From assembly GCA_003556225.1 (NCBI GenBank), contig PWRN01000096.1:1-36203 (forward strand): a stretch of DNA of 36,203 bases, given 5' to 3'. The stretch is from Syntrophomonadaceae bacterium. Its GTDB lineage: Bacteria > Bacillota > Dethiobacteria > DTU022 > UBA8154. The notes under the pieces are model-generated. The model was not told the origin of the DNA. It ran no database searches and saw nothing but the letters and a program-made list of their open reading frames with translations. Position numbers and translations under genes: made by a program. Position 1 is the stretch's first letter, and the number at the start of each line of letters is the position of its first letter. Below, piece by piece: positions 15,804 through 21,992 of the stretch.

Positions 15804-16121
15804 TTAACAGCTGCAGGATCCGCAGCCGGGCTCCTGACCGTCGGTAGCGATAACAAATCCTTCCGCGGGGCTCAACTGGTAATCAATCACCTTGTTGCTG
15901 ACATGGTCTTTGATGTTTTTATCATAAACAATGGAAATCCCGTTCTGCTGCTCCACCTGGTCCTCTTCTTCCTGTACTGACTCTTCCAGAGCCAGTCCCA
16001 ACTGGGGACCTCCTCAACCCATCCCGCTCACAAACACTCTTACGTACGCATCCTCTTTTTCCTGTTGCACGAGCACTTTTTTCAATTGCTCTGCCGCTGT
16101 TTCCGTTAATTTAATCAACAT
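15804..16121 (-). CDS. HesB/IscA-like selenoprotein (in-frame UGA read as Sec36)
   Basis: 105 residues when UGA at 16016-16014 is read as selenocysteine. From ATG 16121 (AAAGGA upstream) the frame gives an IscA/HesB N-terminus (MLIKLTETAAEQLKKVL), VRVFVSGMG, Sec36, then GGPQLGLALEES. It continues through the DYQLSPAEGFVI region to a C-terminus EPGCGSCSC. In IscA proteins the position of Sec36 is the first of three conserved cluster-ligand Cys (GxGCGG); the C-terminal pair is retained here. Sec-containing HesB-like proteins are a known selenoprotein family. A strong hairpin follows the UGA. A stop-based reading would yield two halves, neither sensible alone. The likely role is Fe-S or metal binding, possibly redox. 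Confidence 0.9.
15976..15996 (-). promoter_or_regulatory. SECIS element of the HesB-like selenoprotein
   Basis: On the minus strand ACTGGCTC and GAGTCAGT form an 8-base-pair stem (one G-U pair) with loop TGGAA. The loop begins 26 bases after the UGA and has G among its first two bases, as in the bacterial SECIS consensus. A second small hairpin (GTCCC-CAGTT-GGGAC, 15995-16009) overlaps its base and is too close to the UGA to be the main element. Confidence 0.7.
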
Positions 16122-16138
16122 ATTCCATCCTTTCGTTA

Positions 16139-16188
16139 TTGTAATCAATAATTCATTCTATTATAATATATATTACGAAATATGCAAG
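16139..16188. promoter_or_regulatory. Overlapping divergent promoters sharing one palindromic -10
   Basis: ATTATAAT at 16160-16167 is self-complementary, so both strands read TATAAT there. Plus strand: TTGTAA (16139-16144), 17-base spacer, TATAAT (16162-16167), toward the Nif11-like gene. Minus strand: TATAAT (16165-16160) with a weaker -35 (TTGCAT, 16187-16182, 16-base spacer), toward the HesB-like gene. The perfect palindrome TAATATATATTA (16164-16175) overlaps. The two promoters cannot be occupied at once. Confidence 0.6.
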
Positions 16189-16226
16189 GGCTGTTTTTAA
16201 TATTTATTCGCAAGGAGGCACACGAC

Positions 16227-16529
16227 TTGGAGAAGGACCAGGCAGAACGACTACTGGAAAAACTGAAAACTGATGAGGCTTTCGCCCGCAAAGTAGCGAA
16301 CTGTAAAACCACGGCCGACCGGGTAGTTGTCCTCGTTGAGGCTGGCTTTCACCTGGACGACGAGAAAAAACCCGGCAGGCAATCCCCCGCCGCAGGCAGC
16401 GCCGCGGTGGAACTGCCCGAAAGGAATGTGGCCTGCTTGTTTGCGCCTGGTCTCCGGTGCCTGCGGGACATGATCCACGCCGCCTGCCTTTGCGCCGTAA
16501 ACAGGGCACATAAACAGCGCGTGGGATAA
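16227..16529 (+). CDS. Nif11-domain-like small protein, possible orphan RiPP precursor
   Basis: 100 residues. The first 45 resemble the Nif11 leader domain: KDQAERLLEKLKTDEAFARK, a short turn, then RVVVLVEAGFHLDD. This matches the F-x-x-x-L-x-x-D ... AGF pattern of nif11-class leader peptides. The remainder is small-residue-rich (PAAGSAAVE) and then Cys-rich: ACLFAPGLRC and AACLCAVN. This layout (leader plus Cys-containing tail) is that of nitrile-hydratase-like/nif11 leader peptide precursors. No modification enzyme or transporter is nearby, so it may instead be a stand-alone Nif11 protein. TTG 16227 is chosen because AAGGAGG stands 9 bases before it. An upstream ATG at 16182 lacks a ribosome binding site. 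Confidence 0.55.
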   Translation: MEKDQAERLLEKLKTDEAFARKVANCKTTADRVVVLVEAGFHLDDEKKPGRQSPAAGSAAVELPERNVACLFAPGLRCLRDMIHAACLCAVNRAHKQRVG

Positions 16530-16532
16530 CCT

Positions 16533-16556
16533 GCGGTGCTGTATCTGCAGCACCGC
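16533..16556 (+). terminator. Hairpin after the Nif11-like gene, possible terminator
   Basis: GCGGTGCTG (16533-16541) pairs perfectly with CAGCACCGC (16548-16556) around a 6-base loop, 3 bases after the stop codon. There is no T run on either side, so it may be an attenuated terminator or an mRNA-end stabiliser between two convergent genes. Confidence 0.45.
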
Positions 16557-16578
16557 ACCACTGCACGGACCAACCGGT

Positions 16579-17445
16579 TTACGGCTGGGTCAAGGAAGCA
16601 GGCTGAGGAAGATTCACCGCATCAAAACTCCGCATCATGAGTTTTTTCCGCAGCTGTTCATCCAGGCAGGCCTGGTTGTATTCCAGGATGTCTTCAAAAT
16701 AGTAGAGCTTCCCGCTAACGCCTTCCAATTCCGGAGAAGCAGCCAGGAATATCCCTGTCTTGGCCCCTTCTGCCGCACTTATGCTGTTGCGCATCATCAC
16801 GGGAGCCACCACCTTCATCAGCAGGCTGCTGCCTTTCCAGATGTCCGTGGCCACCCTGCCGGGATATGCTGCGTTTACCGTCACGCCCGTACCCTTGAGC
16901 TCTTCCGCCAGGTCAATGGTAAAAAGTATTTGTGCCAGCTTCGAAGCAGCGTAGGCTTTAAACCCGTGGGTATCAGCGGTAAAAAGTTGATCGTTTAGCT
17001 TCAATTTCGCATGAAAAGCGGCCTTGGAAACCACGTTAATTACCCGCGCTGCCGGTGCATTCTGCAAGGCGGGAAGCAATAGCCGGGTCATGAAGAAGGG
17101 ACCCAGGTAATTTACACCCATGGTCATCTCGAAGCCATCCTCGGTTCGCTGCAACCGGTCACAAAAAACTCCCGCATTGTTGAGCAGCACATCGAGTCTG
17201 TTGTGCATTCCTGTAAATTTTACGCAAAATGCCTTGATGGACTGCAGGGAAGCCATGTTGACCGTAAGCACTTCCACGTCCAGGGTGCGCTGATTATTGA
17301 TCATTTCTCCTGCCAGACAGGCGGCTTTTTCCTTGTCCCGGCAGGCCATGATCACTTTATATTCCCGGGCGGCCAGTTCTTTTGCCATTTCCAGGCCGAT
17401 CCCACGGGAAGCACCCGTAATCACTGCCACTTTTTTACCCAACAC
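16579..17445 (-). CDS. Short-chain dehydrogenase/reductase (retinol dehydrogenase-like)
   Basis: About 288 residues. The Rossmann motif VITGASRGIGLEMAKELA (about residue 8), NNAGVF and the catalytic YAASK (after FKA) are all present. The acceptor-side layout (LKLNDQLF before YAASK, VNAAYPGRVATDIWKG after it) resembles the retinol-dehydrogenase/WW-oxidoreductase branch of NADP-dependent SDRs. The substrate is unknown. AGGAGG sits 5 bases before GTG 17445 and 8 bases before TTG 17442. An ATG 33 bases upstream is possible but would place the AGGAGG inside the gene. It starts 22 bases after the ArsC-like selenoprotein gene, so the two form an operon. Confidence 0.88.
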   Translation of the reverse strand: MLGKKVAVITGASRGIGLEMAKELAAREYKVIMACRDKEKAACLAGEMINNQRTLDVEVLTVNMASLQSIKAFCVKFTGMHNRLDVLLNNAGVFCDRLQRTEDGFEMTMGVNYLGPFFMTRLLLPALQNAPAARVINVVSKAAFHAKLKLNDQLFTADTHGFKAYAASKLAQILFTIDLAEELKGTGVTVNAAYPGRVATDIWKGSSLLMKVVAPVMMRNSISAAEGAKTGIFLAASPELEGVSGKLYYFEDILEYNQACLDEQLRKKLMMRSFDAVNLPQPASLTQP

Positions 17446-17467
17446 GTCCACCTCCTGGTGAACCTTT

Positions 17468-17818
17468 TTAAGAAGCAACCAGCTCCTCCATTAATTCCGT
17501 TTTAAAACCGACGACAAGCCTTTTTCCATCGGTAAGCAGCGGTCGCTTCAAGGCCTTGGGGTGGGAAGAGAGTATCTCGGCGATTTCCTGCTCGGATAAA
17601 TCATCGAGGTTGACATTCAGGTCCTTGTACGTTTTGCTACCCTTGTTGACCAGCTTGGAAATGGTAAGACCGCCTCGAGCTGCCAGCTCAAAGAGTTCCT
17701 CCACTTCCGGGGGCTCTTTGACAAGATTACGGTAGCGGAAATTCACATTTTTCTCTGAAAGCCACGCCTTCGCATTTTGACAAGTCCTTCACGTGGTCAC
17801 ACAAAAGAATTCCAGCAC
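17468..17818 (-). CDS. ArsC/Spx-like thioredoxin-fold selenoprotein (in-frame UGA read as Sec)
   Basis: 116 residues when the UGA at 17791-17789 is read as selenocysteine. From GTG 17818 (GGAGGAG upstream) the protein begins VLEFFCVTT-U-RTCQNAKAWLSEK. The UGA is at residue 10, giving U-R-T-C in place of the C-x-x-C of ArsC-like proteins (usually CSTCRKA). It continues with FRYRNLVKEPPEVEELFELA, LVNKGSKTYKDLN and ALKRPLLTDGKRLVVGFK, the conserved ArsC/Spx C-terminus with the KRPLL box. The family normally handles thiol-linked redox chemistry. True arsenate reduction is not implied. ArsC-like selenoproteins have been described in bacterial surveys. A stop-based call would start at an internal ATG (17746) and lose the active site. 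Confidence 0.88.
17764..17775 (-). promoter_or_regulatory. Candidate SECIS element of the ArsC-like selenoprotein
   Basis: Minus-strand ATGC-GAAG-GCGT forms a short stem (one G-U pair). Its loop starts 18 bases after the UGA and has G at the first loop position. A second possible hairpin, TTTC-AGA-GAAA, lies further 3'. Both are weaker than the SECIS-like folds of the other two selenoprotein genes here. Confidence 0.4.
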
Positions 17819-18011
17819 GGGTTTCTCCTCCTTGATCTTGATCTTGGCCTGCGGCCTTGCCACCGGCATATAGCATCTCAGACCAGTAAATCATTATATC
17901 TCATGCTCCGTTGCTTTTCAATGATAACCTAAAAGGGTTTGGTCGGTTTGTCGCGAATAGAAATGGAGAAAAGCGCCCGGTGAAGTATTTATTTCCGAGC
18001 AGGAGAGCCGT

Positions 18012-19052
18012 ATGAAAACCAACCACAGGTTTTATTTTCACGACGCGCGGGCACTCAGCCAGGTACCGGACAAATCTATTGACCTGGTAGTGACCTCTCC
18101 CCCTTATCCCATGATCGAAATGTGGGACGAACTTTTTTTCCAGCTCAACCCGGCAGCAAGGAAATGTTTCCGGGATGGCTATTACCATGCCGGGTTCCTG
18201 CACATGCATGAAGAACTGGGAAAGGTCTGGACCGAGCTTTATCGCGTGTTAAAACCCGGCGCCTTTGCCTGTATTAATATCGGCGATGCCACCCGCTCCG
18301 TGGGAGGGAATTTTCAACTCTTCGCTAACCACGCCCGGGTTCTTCATCTCCTGGCGCAGCTGGGTTTTCATGTTCTACCCCTGATCCTTTGGAGAAAACA
18401 GACCAATGCGCCAAATAAATTCATGGGTTCCGGAATGCTCCCGGCAGGGGCCTATCCAACCCTGGAGCACGAGTACATTTTGATTTTCCGCAAGGGAGGC
18501 AAGCGGATTTTTTCCTCCCAACAAGATAAAGAAAACCGCCTGGAAAGCGCGATTTTCTGGGAAGAAAGAAATACCTGGTATGCTGACTTCTGGGACTTCA
18601 AGGGATCCAGGCAGCACCTGGAACGCTCGCACGATCCGCACCGGCAAAGGAGCGCGGCATTTCCTTTCCTGCTGCCCTTTCGCCTGGTTAACATGTACTC
18701 CGTAAAAGGGGATACCGTTTTGGATCCTTTTCTCGGAACCGGGACAACCGCATTTGCAGCCATGGCCTCCGGCCGAAACAGCATCGGTTATGAAATCGAG
18801 CCCTTTTTCGCAGAGCACGTGGAACACAGCCTCGAAAGCGAATTTTTGTCCCTGAACAGCTTCAACCAGCAGCGTCTTCAGGCGCACAGAAAATTTGTAG
18901 AGCAGTGCGAGAAAGAAAAGAAGCCCCTGAAGTATCTCAACGAGTTTTACGGTTTCCCGGTGGTCACAAAGCAGGAAACAAAGCTTAAATTGCCGGTGAT
19001 ACAGGGTTTATCCCCAAGGCAAAAGGATGCTTACGAAGTCAAATACGAGTAG
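18012..19052 (+). CDS. Site-specific DNA methyltransferase (N4/N6 type), orphan
   Basis: 346 residues. Motif IV TSPPYP (residues 28-33) precedes the SAM-binding motif I DPFLGTGTT (about residue 238), the beta-class order of DNA N4-cytosine/N6-adenine methyltransferases. The S/T-PPY form favours N4-cytosine, but N6-adenine is not excluded. The central part (WRKQTNAPN, LEHEYILIFRKG) matches the family. The C-terminal 80 residues are lysine-rich and would help DNA binding. AGGAGA precedes ATG 18012. No restriction endonuclease or specificity gene is adjacent, so it is probably a solitary methyltransferase, or its partner lies elsewhere. Confidence 0.88.
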   Translation: MKTNHRFYFHDARALSQVPDKSIDLVVTSPPYPMIEMWDELFFQLNPAARKCFRDGYYHAGFLHMHEELGKVWTELYRVLKPGAFACINIGDATRSVGGNFQLFANHARVLHLLAQLGFHVLPLILWRKQTNAPNKFMGSGMLPAGAYPTLEHEYILIFRKGGKRIFSSQQDKENRLESAIFWEERNTWYADFWDFKGSRQHLERSHDPHRQRSAAFPFLLPFRLVNMYSVKGDTVLDPFLGTGTTAFAAMASGRNSIGYEIEPFFAEHVEHSLESEFLSLNSFNQQRLQAHRKFVEQCEKEKKPLKYLNEFYGFPVVTKQETKLKLPVIQGLSPRQKDAYEVKYE

Positions 19053-19105
19053 GAGCAGGAAGGTTTGCGCCGCTGGCACCAGCGAAAGACGCGCATGACT
19101 ACTCC

Positions 19106-19139
19106 ATGCAAGAAGGGCCCCGAGGGTCCCTCCTTGCAT
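19106..19139. terminator. Long imperfect hairpin between convergent genes
   Basis: ATGCAAG (19106-19112) pairs with CTTGCAT (19133-19139), and AGGG with CCCT inside it. It lies between the methyltransferase stop and the stop of the small minus-strand gene. No T run follows on either strand, so its termination strength is uncertain. Confidence 0.45.
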
Positions 19140-19148
19140 TCGTTGTCT

Positions 19149-19334
19149 TTAAATATCTTTTTCCAGGCGCTTTTTAAAGTTTTCCTTGACGGCTTCATCC
19201 AGGCTGCTTTCTTCAAATTCCGCCAGATACTCTTCCCTGGTAATGACCCCTTTTTTAATCAGCAGCTTGATCAACGTATTGATCTTGAAGTGATTATAGG
19301 ACCAAAAACTAACCAACTCTTTCATGTTCTCCAT
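19149..19334 (-). CDS. Small hypothetical protein
   Basis: 61 residues, helical and charged, with KINTLIKLLIKKGVITREEY and a lysine/glutamate-rich end. It begins MENMKELVSFWSYN. GAGAGGTG is 8 bases before ATG 19334. The frame continues upstream to 19439 without a ribosome binding site. No family was recognised; the helix-turn region could be a small interaction module. Confidence 0.6.
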   Translation of the reverse strand: MENMKELVSFWSYNHFKINTLIKLLIKKGVITREEYLAEFEESSLDEAVKENFKKRLEKDI

Positions 19335-19416
19335 CTCTAAAACACCTCTCCCTGGATTTATTTCGCCCATCTTCTTTAAATTCAAGATCAGGGCCCGGCT
19401 ATCCTGCTTCACCCTG

Positions 19417-19468
19417 CAGAAATAAAGAGGAGCAAGCACTTCAACAGTTGTGCTTGTTCCTCCTTTTT
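19417..19468 (-). terminator. Terminator of rubrerythrin, probably bidirectional
   Basis: GAGGAGCAAGCAC (19427-19439) pairs over 13 positions (one G-U) with GTGCTTGTTCCTC (19450-19462). The minus strand continues with TTTATTTC and the plus strand with CTTTTTG. It sits 27 bases after the rubrerythrin stop. Confidence 0.85.
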
Positions 19469-19489
19469 GTCATACCTGGCGATGATTGT

Positions 19490-20062
19490 TTACCAGTTTT
19501 CGCAGAGCAAGGCAAAATGATCCCGGGGGTGGTCACAGGAAGGGCAGACTTCTGGAGCCTCTTTCCCGTCCATCACATAGCCACAGTTCAAGCACTGCCA
19601 GGTGACCGCTTCATCCTTTTGAAAGACCTTTCCAGTTTCCAGGTTGCGCAGCAACCCCAGGTAGCGCCTCTCGTGTAATTTTTCCGCTTCGGCGATGGCC
19701 TCAAATACATCAGCGATATCGTTGAACCCTTCCTCCCGGGCAACCCGGGCAAAGGTTGGGTACATTTCGTTCCACTCGTATTTTTCGCCGCCCGCAGCTT
19801 CCTTGAGGTTTTCTGCCGTGGAGCCGATCACCCCTGCTGGAAACGCCGCGGTGATCTCCACCTCTCCACCCTGCAAATACTTGAAAAGCCGCTTGGCGTG
19901 TTCTTTTTCCTGGGCTGCTGTTTCTTCAAAGATGTTCTGTATCTGCACATAACCGTCCTTCTTTGCCTGGCTGGCAAAGTAGGTGTACCGATTGCGTGCC
20001 TGTGACTCTCCTGCAAACGCGGTTAAAAGATTCTTCTCCGTTTGACTCCCTTTCAATTCCAT
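19490..20062 (-). CDS. Rubrerythrin
   Basis: 190 residues. The N-terminal four-helix diiron domain has ESQARNRYTYFA (about 19-30) and ETAAQEKEHAKRLF (about 47-60), followed by EIAEAEKLHERRY-type ligands in the second pair. The C-terminal rubredoxin-like domain has WQCLNCGYV and EVCPSCDHP (two CxxC, binding one iron). It reduces hydrogen peroxide with electrons from rubredoxin or a similar donor, as part of anaerobic oxidative-stress defence. AAGGAGATG precedes ATG 20062. A consensus -10 lies upstream and a strong terminator downstream, so it is monocistronic. Confidence 0.95.
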   Translation of the reverse strand: MELKGSQTEKNLLTAFAGESQARNRYTYFASQAKKDGYVQIQNIFEETAAQEKEHAKRLFKYLQGGEVEITAAFPAGVIGSTAENLKEAAGGEKYEWNEMYPTFARVAREEGFNDIADVFEAIAEAEKLHERRYLGLLRNLETGKVFQKDEAVTWQCLNCGYVMDGKEAPEVCPSCDHPRDHFALLCENW

Positions 20063-20096
20063 GCGATCATCTCCTTTTTAAAATGGTGCTTCATGC

Positions 20097-20125
20097 ATTA
20101 TAACACGATTTTGGGTTATTTTACA
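20097..20125 (-). promoter_or_regulatory. Promoter of rubrerythrin
   Basis: Minus-strand TATAAT (20102-20097) has a weak -35 TGTAAA (20125-20120) at a 17-base spacing. The weak -35 leaves room for activator control. No clear PerR box was found. Confidence 0.5.
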
Positions 20126-20196
20126 GTTCGAGGTGACATGATCGCGCCTCTATCCCCGTCCTGGGGCTTTTTTGGAGTCTCCCGTCTGATTATTGA

Positions 20197-20224
20197 TTGC
20201 CTCAGCAACAAGATTTGATATAAT
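20197..20224 (+). promoter_or_regulatory. Extended -10 promoter of the CBS-ACT gene
   Basis: TTGCCT (20197-20202), a 16-base spacer and TGaTATAAT (TG at 20216-20217, -10 at 20219-20224). The extended -10 compensates for the imperfect -35. Confidence 0.65.
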
Positions 20225-20263
20225 AAAGACAATTAAATTTATTCATGATAGGAGATGGTTTGT

Positions 20264-20896
20264 GTGTTTGTGAAAGATTACATGTCGGGGAACCCCATCA
20301 CCATTACTCCCGATGCTGGTATCGGCGATGCCTTCAAGTTGATGAAAGAACATTCTGTGCGCAGACTTCCGGTCATGTCTGGAGAGCAAATCATCGGGAT
20401 CGTGACCAAGCAAGACCTCTTAAAATCATCTCCTTCACCGGCAACCAGCCTCTCAGAAATCAACCAGTTATTCGTGTTCCAGAACATGCATGTCAAGGAA
20501 ATCATGACCAAGAACGTCACGGTCATCTCTGCCGATACCATCCTGGAAGAAGCCGCCGTGATCATGCAGGAAAAGAAAATCGCCTCCCTGCCCGTCATGG
20601 ATCAAGACAAACTGGTGGGCATGATCACGGAAAGCGATATCTTTAAGGCATTCATCGATATTTTTGGCTTTAACTATCCCAGCATTCGACTCACCCTGGA
20701 AGTGGAGGACAAGGTTGGCATGCTCTCTGGAGCAGCGCAAATCATCAAAGGGATGGGCATTAACATCACCAGCGTGATCATACGAAAACTAGGAGACCAG
20801 AAGGCAAACATCATTTTCCGCCTTGACACCACGGATGCCGCGGAGGTTAAGCAAGCCCTGGAAAAAGAGCAGTACAAGATCGTGCACATCGCTTAG
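20264..20896 (+). CDS. CBS-ACT domain protein (AcuB-like)
   Basis: 210 residues. Two CBS domains (about 2-60, beginning FVKDYMSGNPITI, and about 72-130, beginning VKEIMTKNVTVIS) form one Bateman module. An ACT domain follows (about 137-210: RLTLEVEDKVGMLSGAAQII, GINITSVII). This is the architecture of B. subtilis AcuB. Bateman modules bind adenine nucleotides and ACT domains bind amino acids, so it is probably a ligand-sensing regulator. GTG 20264 is favoured: AGGAG lies 9 bases upstream and family members begin F-V-K-D/x-x-M. ATG 20255 overlaps the AGGAG. Confidence 0.85.
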   Translation: MFVKDYMSGNPITITPDAGIGDAFKLMKEHSVRRLPVMSGEQIIGIVTKQDLLKSSPSPATSLSEINQLFVFQNMHVKEIMTKNVTVISADTILEEAAVIMQEKKIASLPVMDQDKLVGMITESDIFKAFIDIFGFNYPSIRLTLEVEDKVGMLSGAAQIIKGMGINITSVIIRKLGDQKANIIFRLDTTDAAEVKQALEKEQYKIVHIA

Positions 20897-20938
20897 GGGC
20901 GACTCCATTACCTGGACCGCTCCTGCCTTTCATTCTCG

Positions 20939-21670
20939 TTAATCGGGGTTAACCGCCTGGACGACAATTTCTTCCACCACCAGGTTGCCCTTGTAGTGGA
21001 TGATATCGTTGACCACTTCGGCCAGGTCTTCCGAAGAGAGGATGCGGTTGGGGTCGTGGGGCCAGCCGCCGCCGTAATCAAAAAAGGGCGTGTTAATGCT
21101 CCCCGGCATCAGGCAGGTGACTTTAATGTTGTGATAACGCAGTTCTTCCCGCAGCGACAAGGACATGCCGCGCTGGGCAAACTTGGCTGCAATGTAGGCC
21201 GTACATAGCGGGGTATCCCCTTTAATACCCCAGAAAGAAGAATTGATAATGATATGCCGGGGCTCGACCGACTCCAGGATCAGGGGCAATATGTACTTGG
21301 TGCATAAAAAAGTGCCATAAACCATGGTATCGTTCATGACTTTCCATTCCTCTGAGCTCAAATCCACCAGGGGCTTAAAAATCCCCAGGCCCGCGTTATT
21401 GATCAAGACGTTTACCCGGCCAAAGGTATTCTTTAAGAATTCGCTTAAAGCGATAACATCCCGTTCTTCGGTAATGTCCGCCGCAAAAACGTACGCCTTT
21501 CCTCCGGCGCTGTTGATCTGTTCCGCCACCTCGGCAAGCTTGTTTTCACTCCTGGCGGTGAGCACAACATGGTTCTCTTTGTGTTTCGCCAGGCTGATCG
21601 CCAGGTCTCTTCCCAGGCCTGATGATGCCCCGGTAATGACGATAATCGTTTTATTCTCATTATTAATCAT
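20939..21670 (-). CDS. Short-chain dehydrogenase/reductase
   Basis: 243 residues, classical SDR. VITGASSGLGRDLAISLAKH (about 11-30), NNAGLGIF, a Ser in IINSSFWGIKG and catalytic Y-x-x-x-K in AYIAAKFAQRG are all present. The arrangement is close to the generic 3-oxoacyl-ACP reductase/YdfG-like group. The substrate is unknown. The ribosome binding site is weak (AGG). A good promoter lies at 21800-21828. It is a different gene from the retinol-dehydrogenase-like SDR at 16579 and is not close to it in sequence. Confidence 0.9.
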   Translation of the reverse strand: MINNENKTIIVITGASSGLGRDLAISLAKHKENHVVLTARSENKLAEVAEQINSAGGKAYVFAADITEERDVIALSEFLKNTFGRVNVLINNAGLGIFKPLVDLSSEEWKVMNDTMVYGTFLCTKYILPLILESVEPRHIIINSSFWGIKGDTPLCTAYIAAKFAQRGMSLSLREELRYHNIKVTCLMPGSINTPFFDYGGGWPHDPNRILSSEDLAEVVNDIIHYKGNLVVEEIVVQAVNPD

Positions 21671-21992
21671 GAATGCGGAACCTGCTTCTCGTCAAGCCAG
21701 CTCCTGCCACCTTCCTTCCCTCGAGATTGATTTTCACGAAAACCTGCAATTCCCGCGGATATACTGGCACAGTCTGCGGTAAATGCCAGTGTCTGTCATA
21801 TTTTACACGAAATAAGTAAACCCATCAATAGGTTTATCCAAAGGGGCTGGCAAACTTATTTTTACCCCAGCCGGATTGCAAACACAACCGCTCCAAAAAA
21901 GCCGTGATGGTTGAAATCAACATTTCATGATACAATACCCATGACTTGCCAGGCTTTGCATTTTTCAGCGAAAGGATGCCAGCGATTAACTT
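21671..21992. other. Divergent intergenic region
   Basis: No gene was seen. It holds the minus-strand promoter at 21800-21828 and the inverted repeat ACTGGCA/TGCCAGT. On the amidohydrolase side it holds a perfect inverted repeat TGAAAT-caac-ATTTCA at 21912-21927, about 65 bases before the amidohydrolase start. Confidence 0.4.
21800..21828 (-). promoter_or_regulatory. Promoter of the second dehydrogenase gene
   Basis: Minus-strand TTGATG (21828-21823), 17-base spacer and TAAAAT (21805-21800). The leader would be about 125 bases and contains an inverted repeat ACTGGCA ... TGCCAGT (about 21762-21791). Confidence 0.55.

Noticed and set aside
15995-16009. GTCCC-CAGTT-GGGAC hairpin right after the HesB-like UGA
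   Set aside because: As the SECIS: its loop begins only 10 bases after the UGA, closer than typical; the larger hairpin at 15976-15996 fits better, though the two might alternate.
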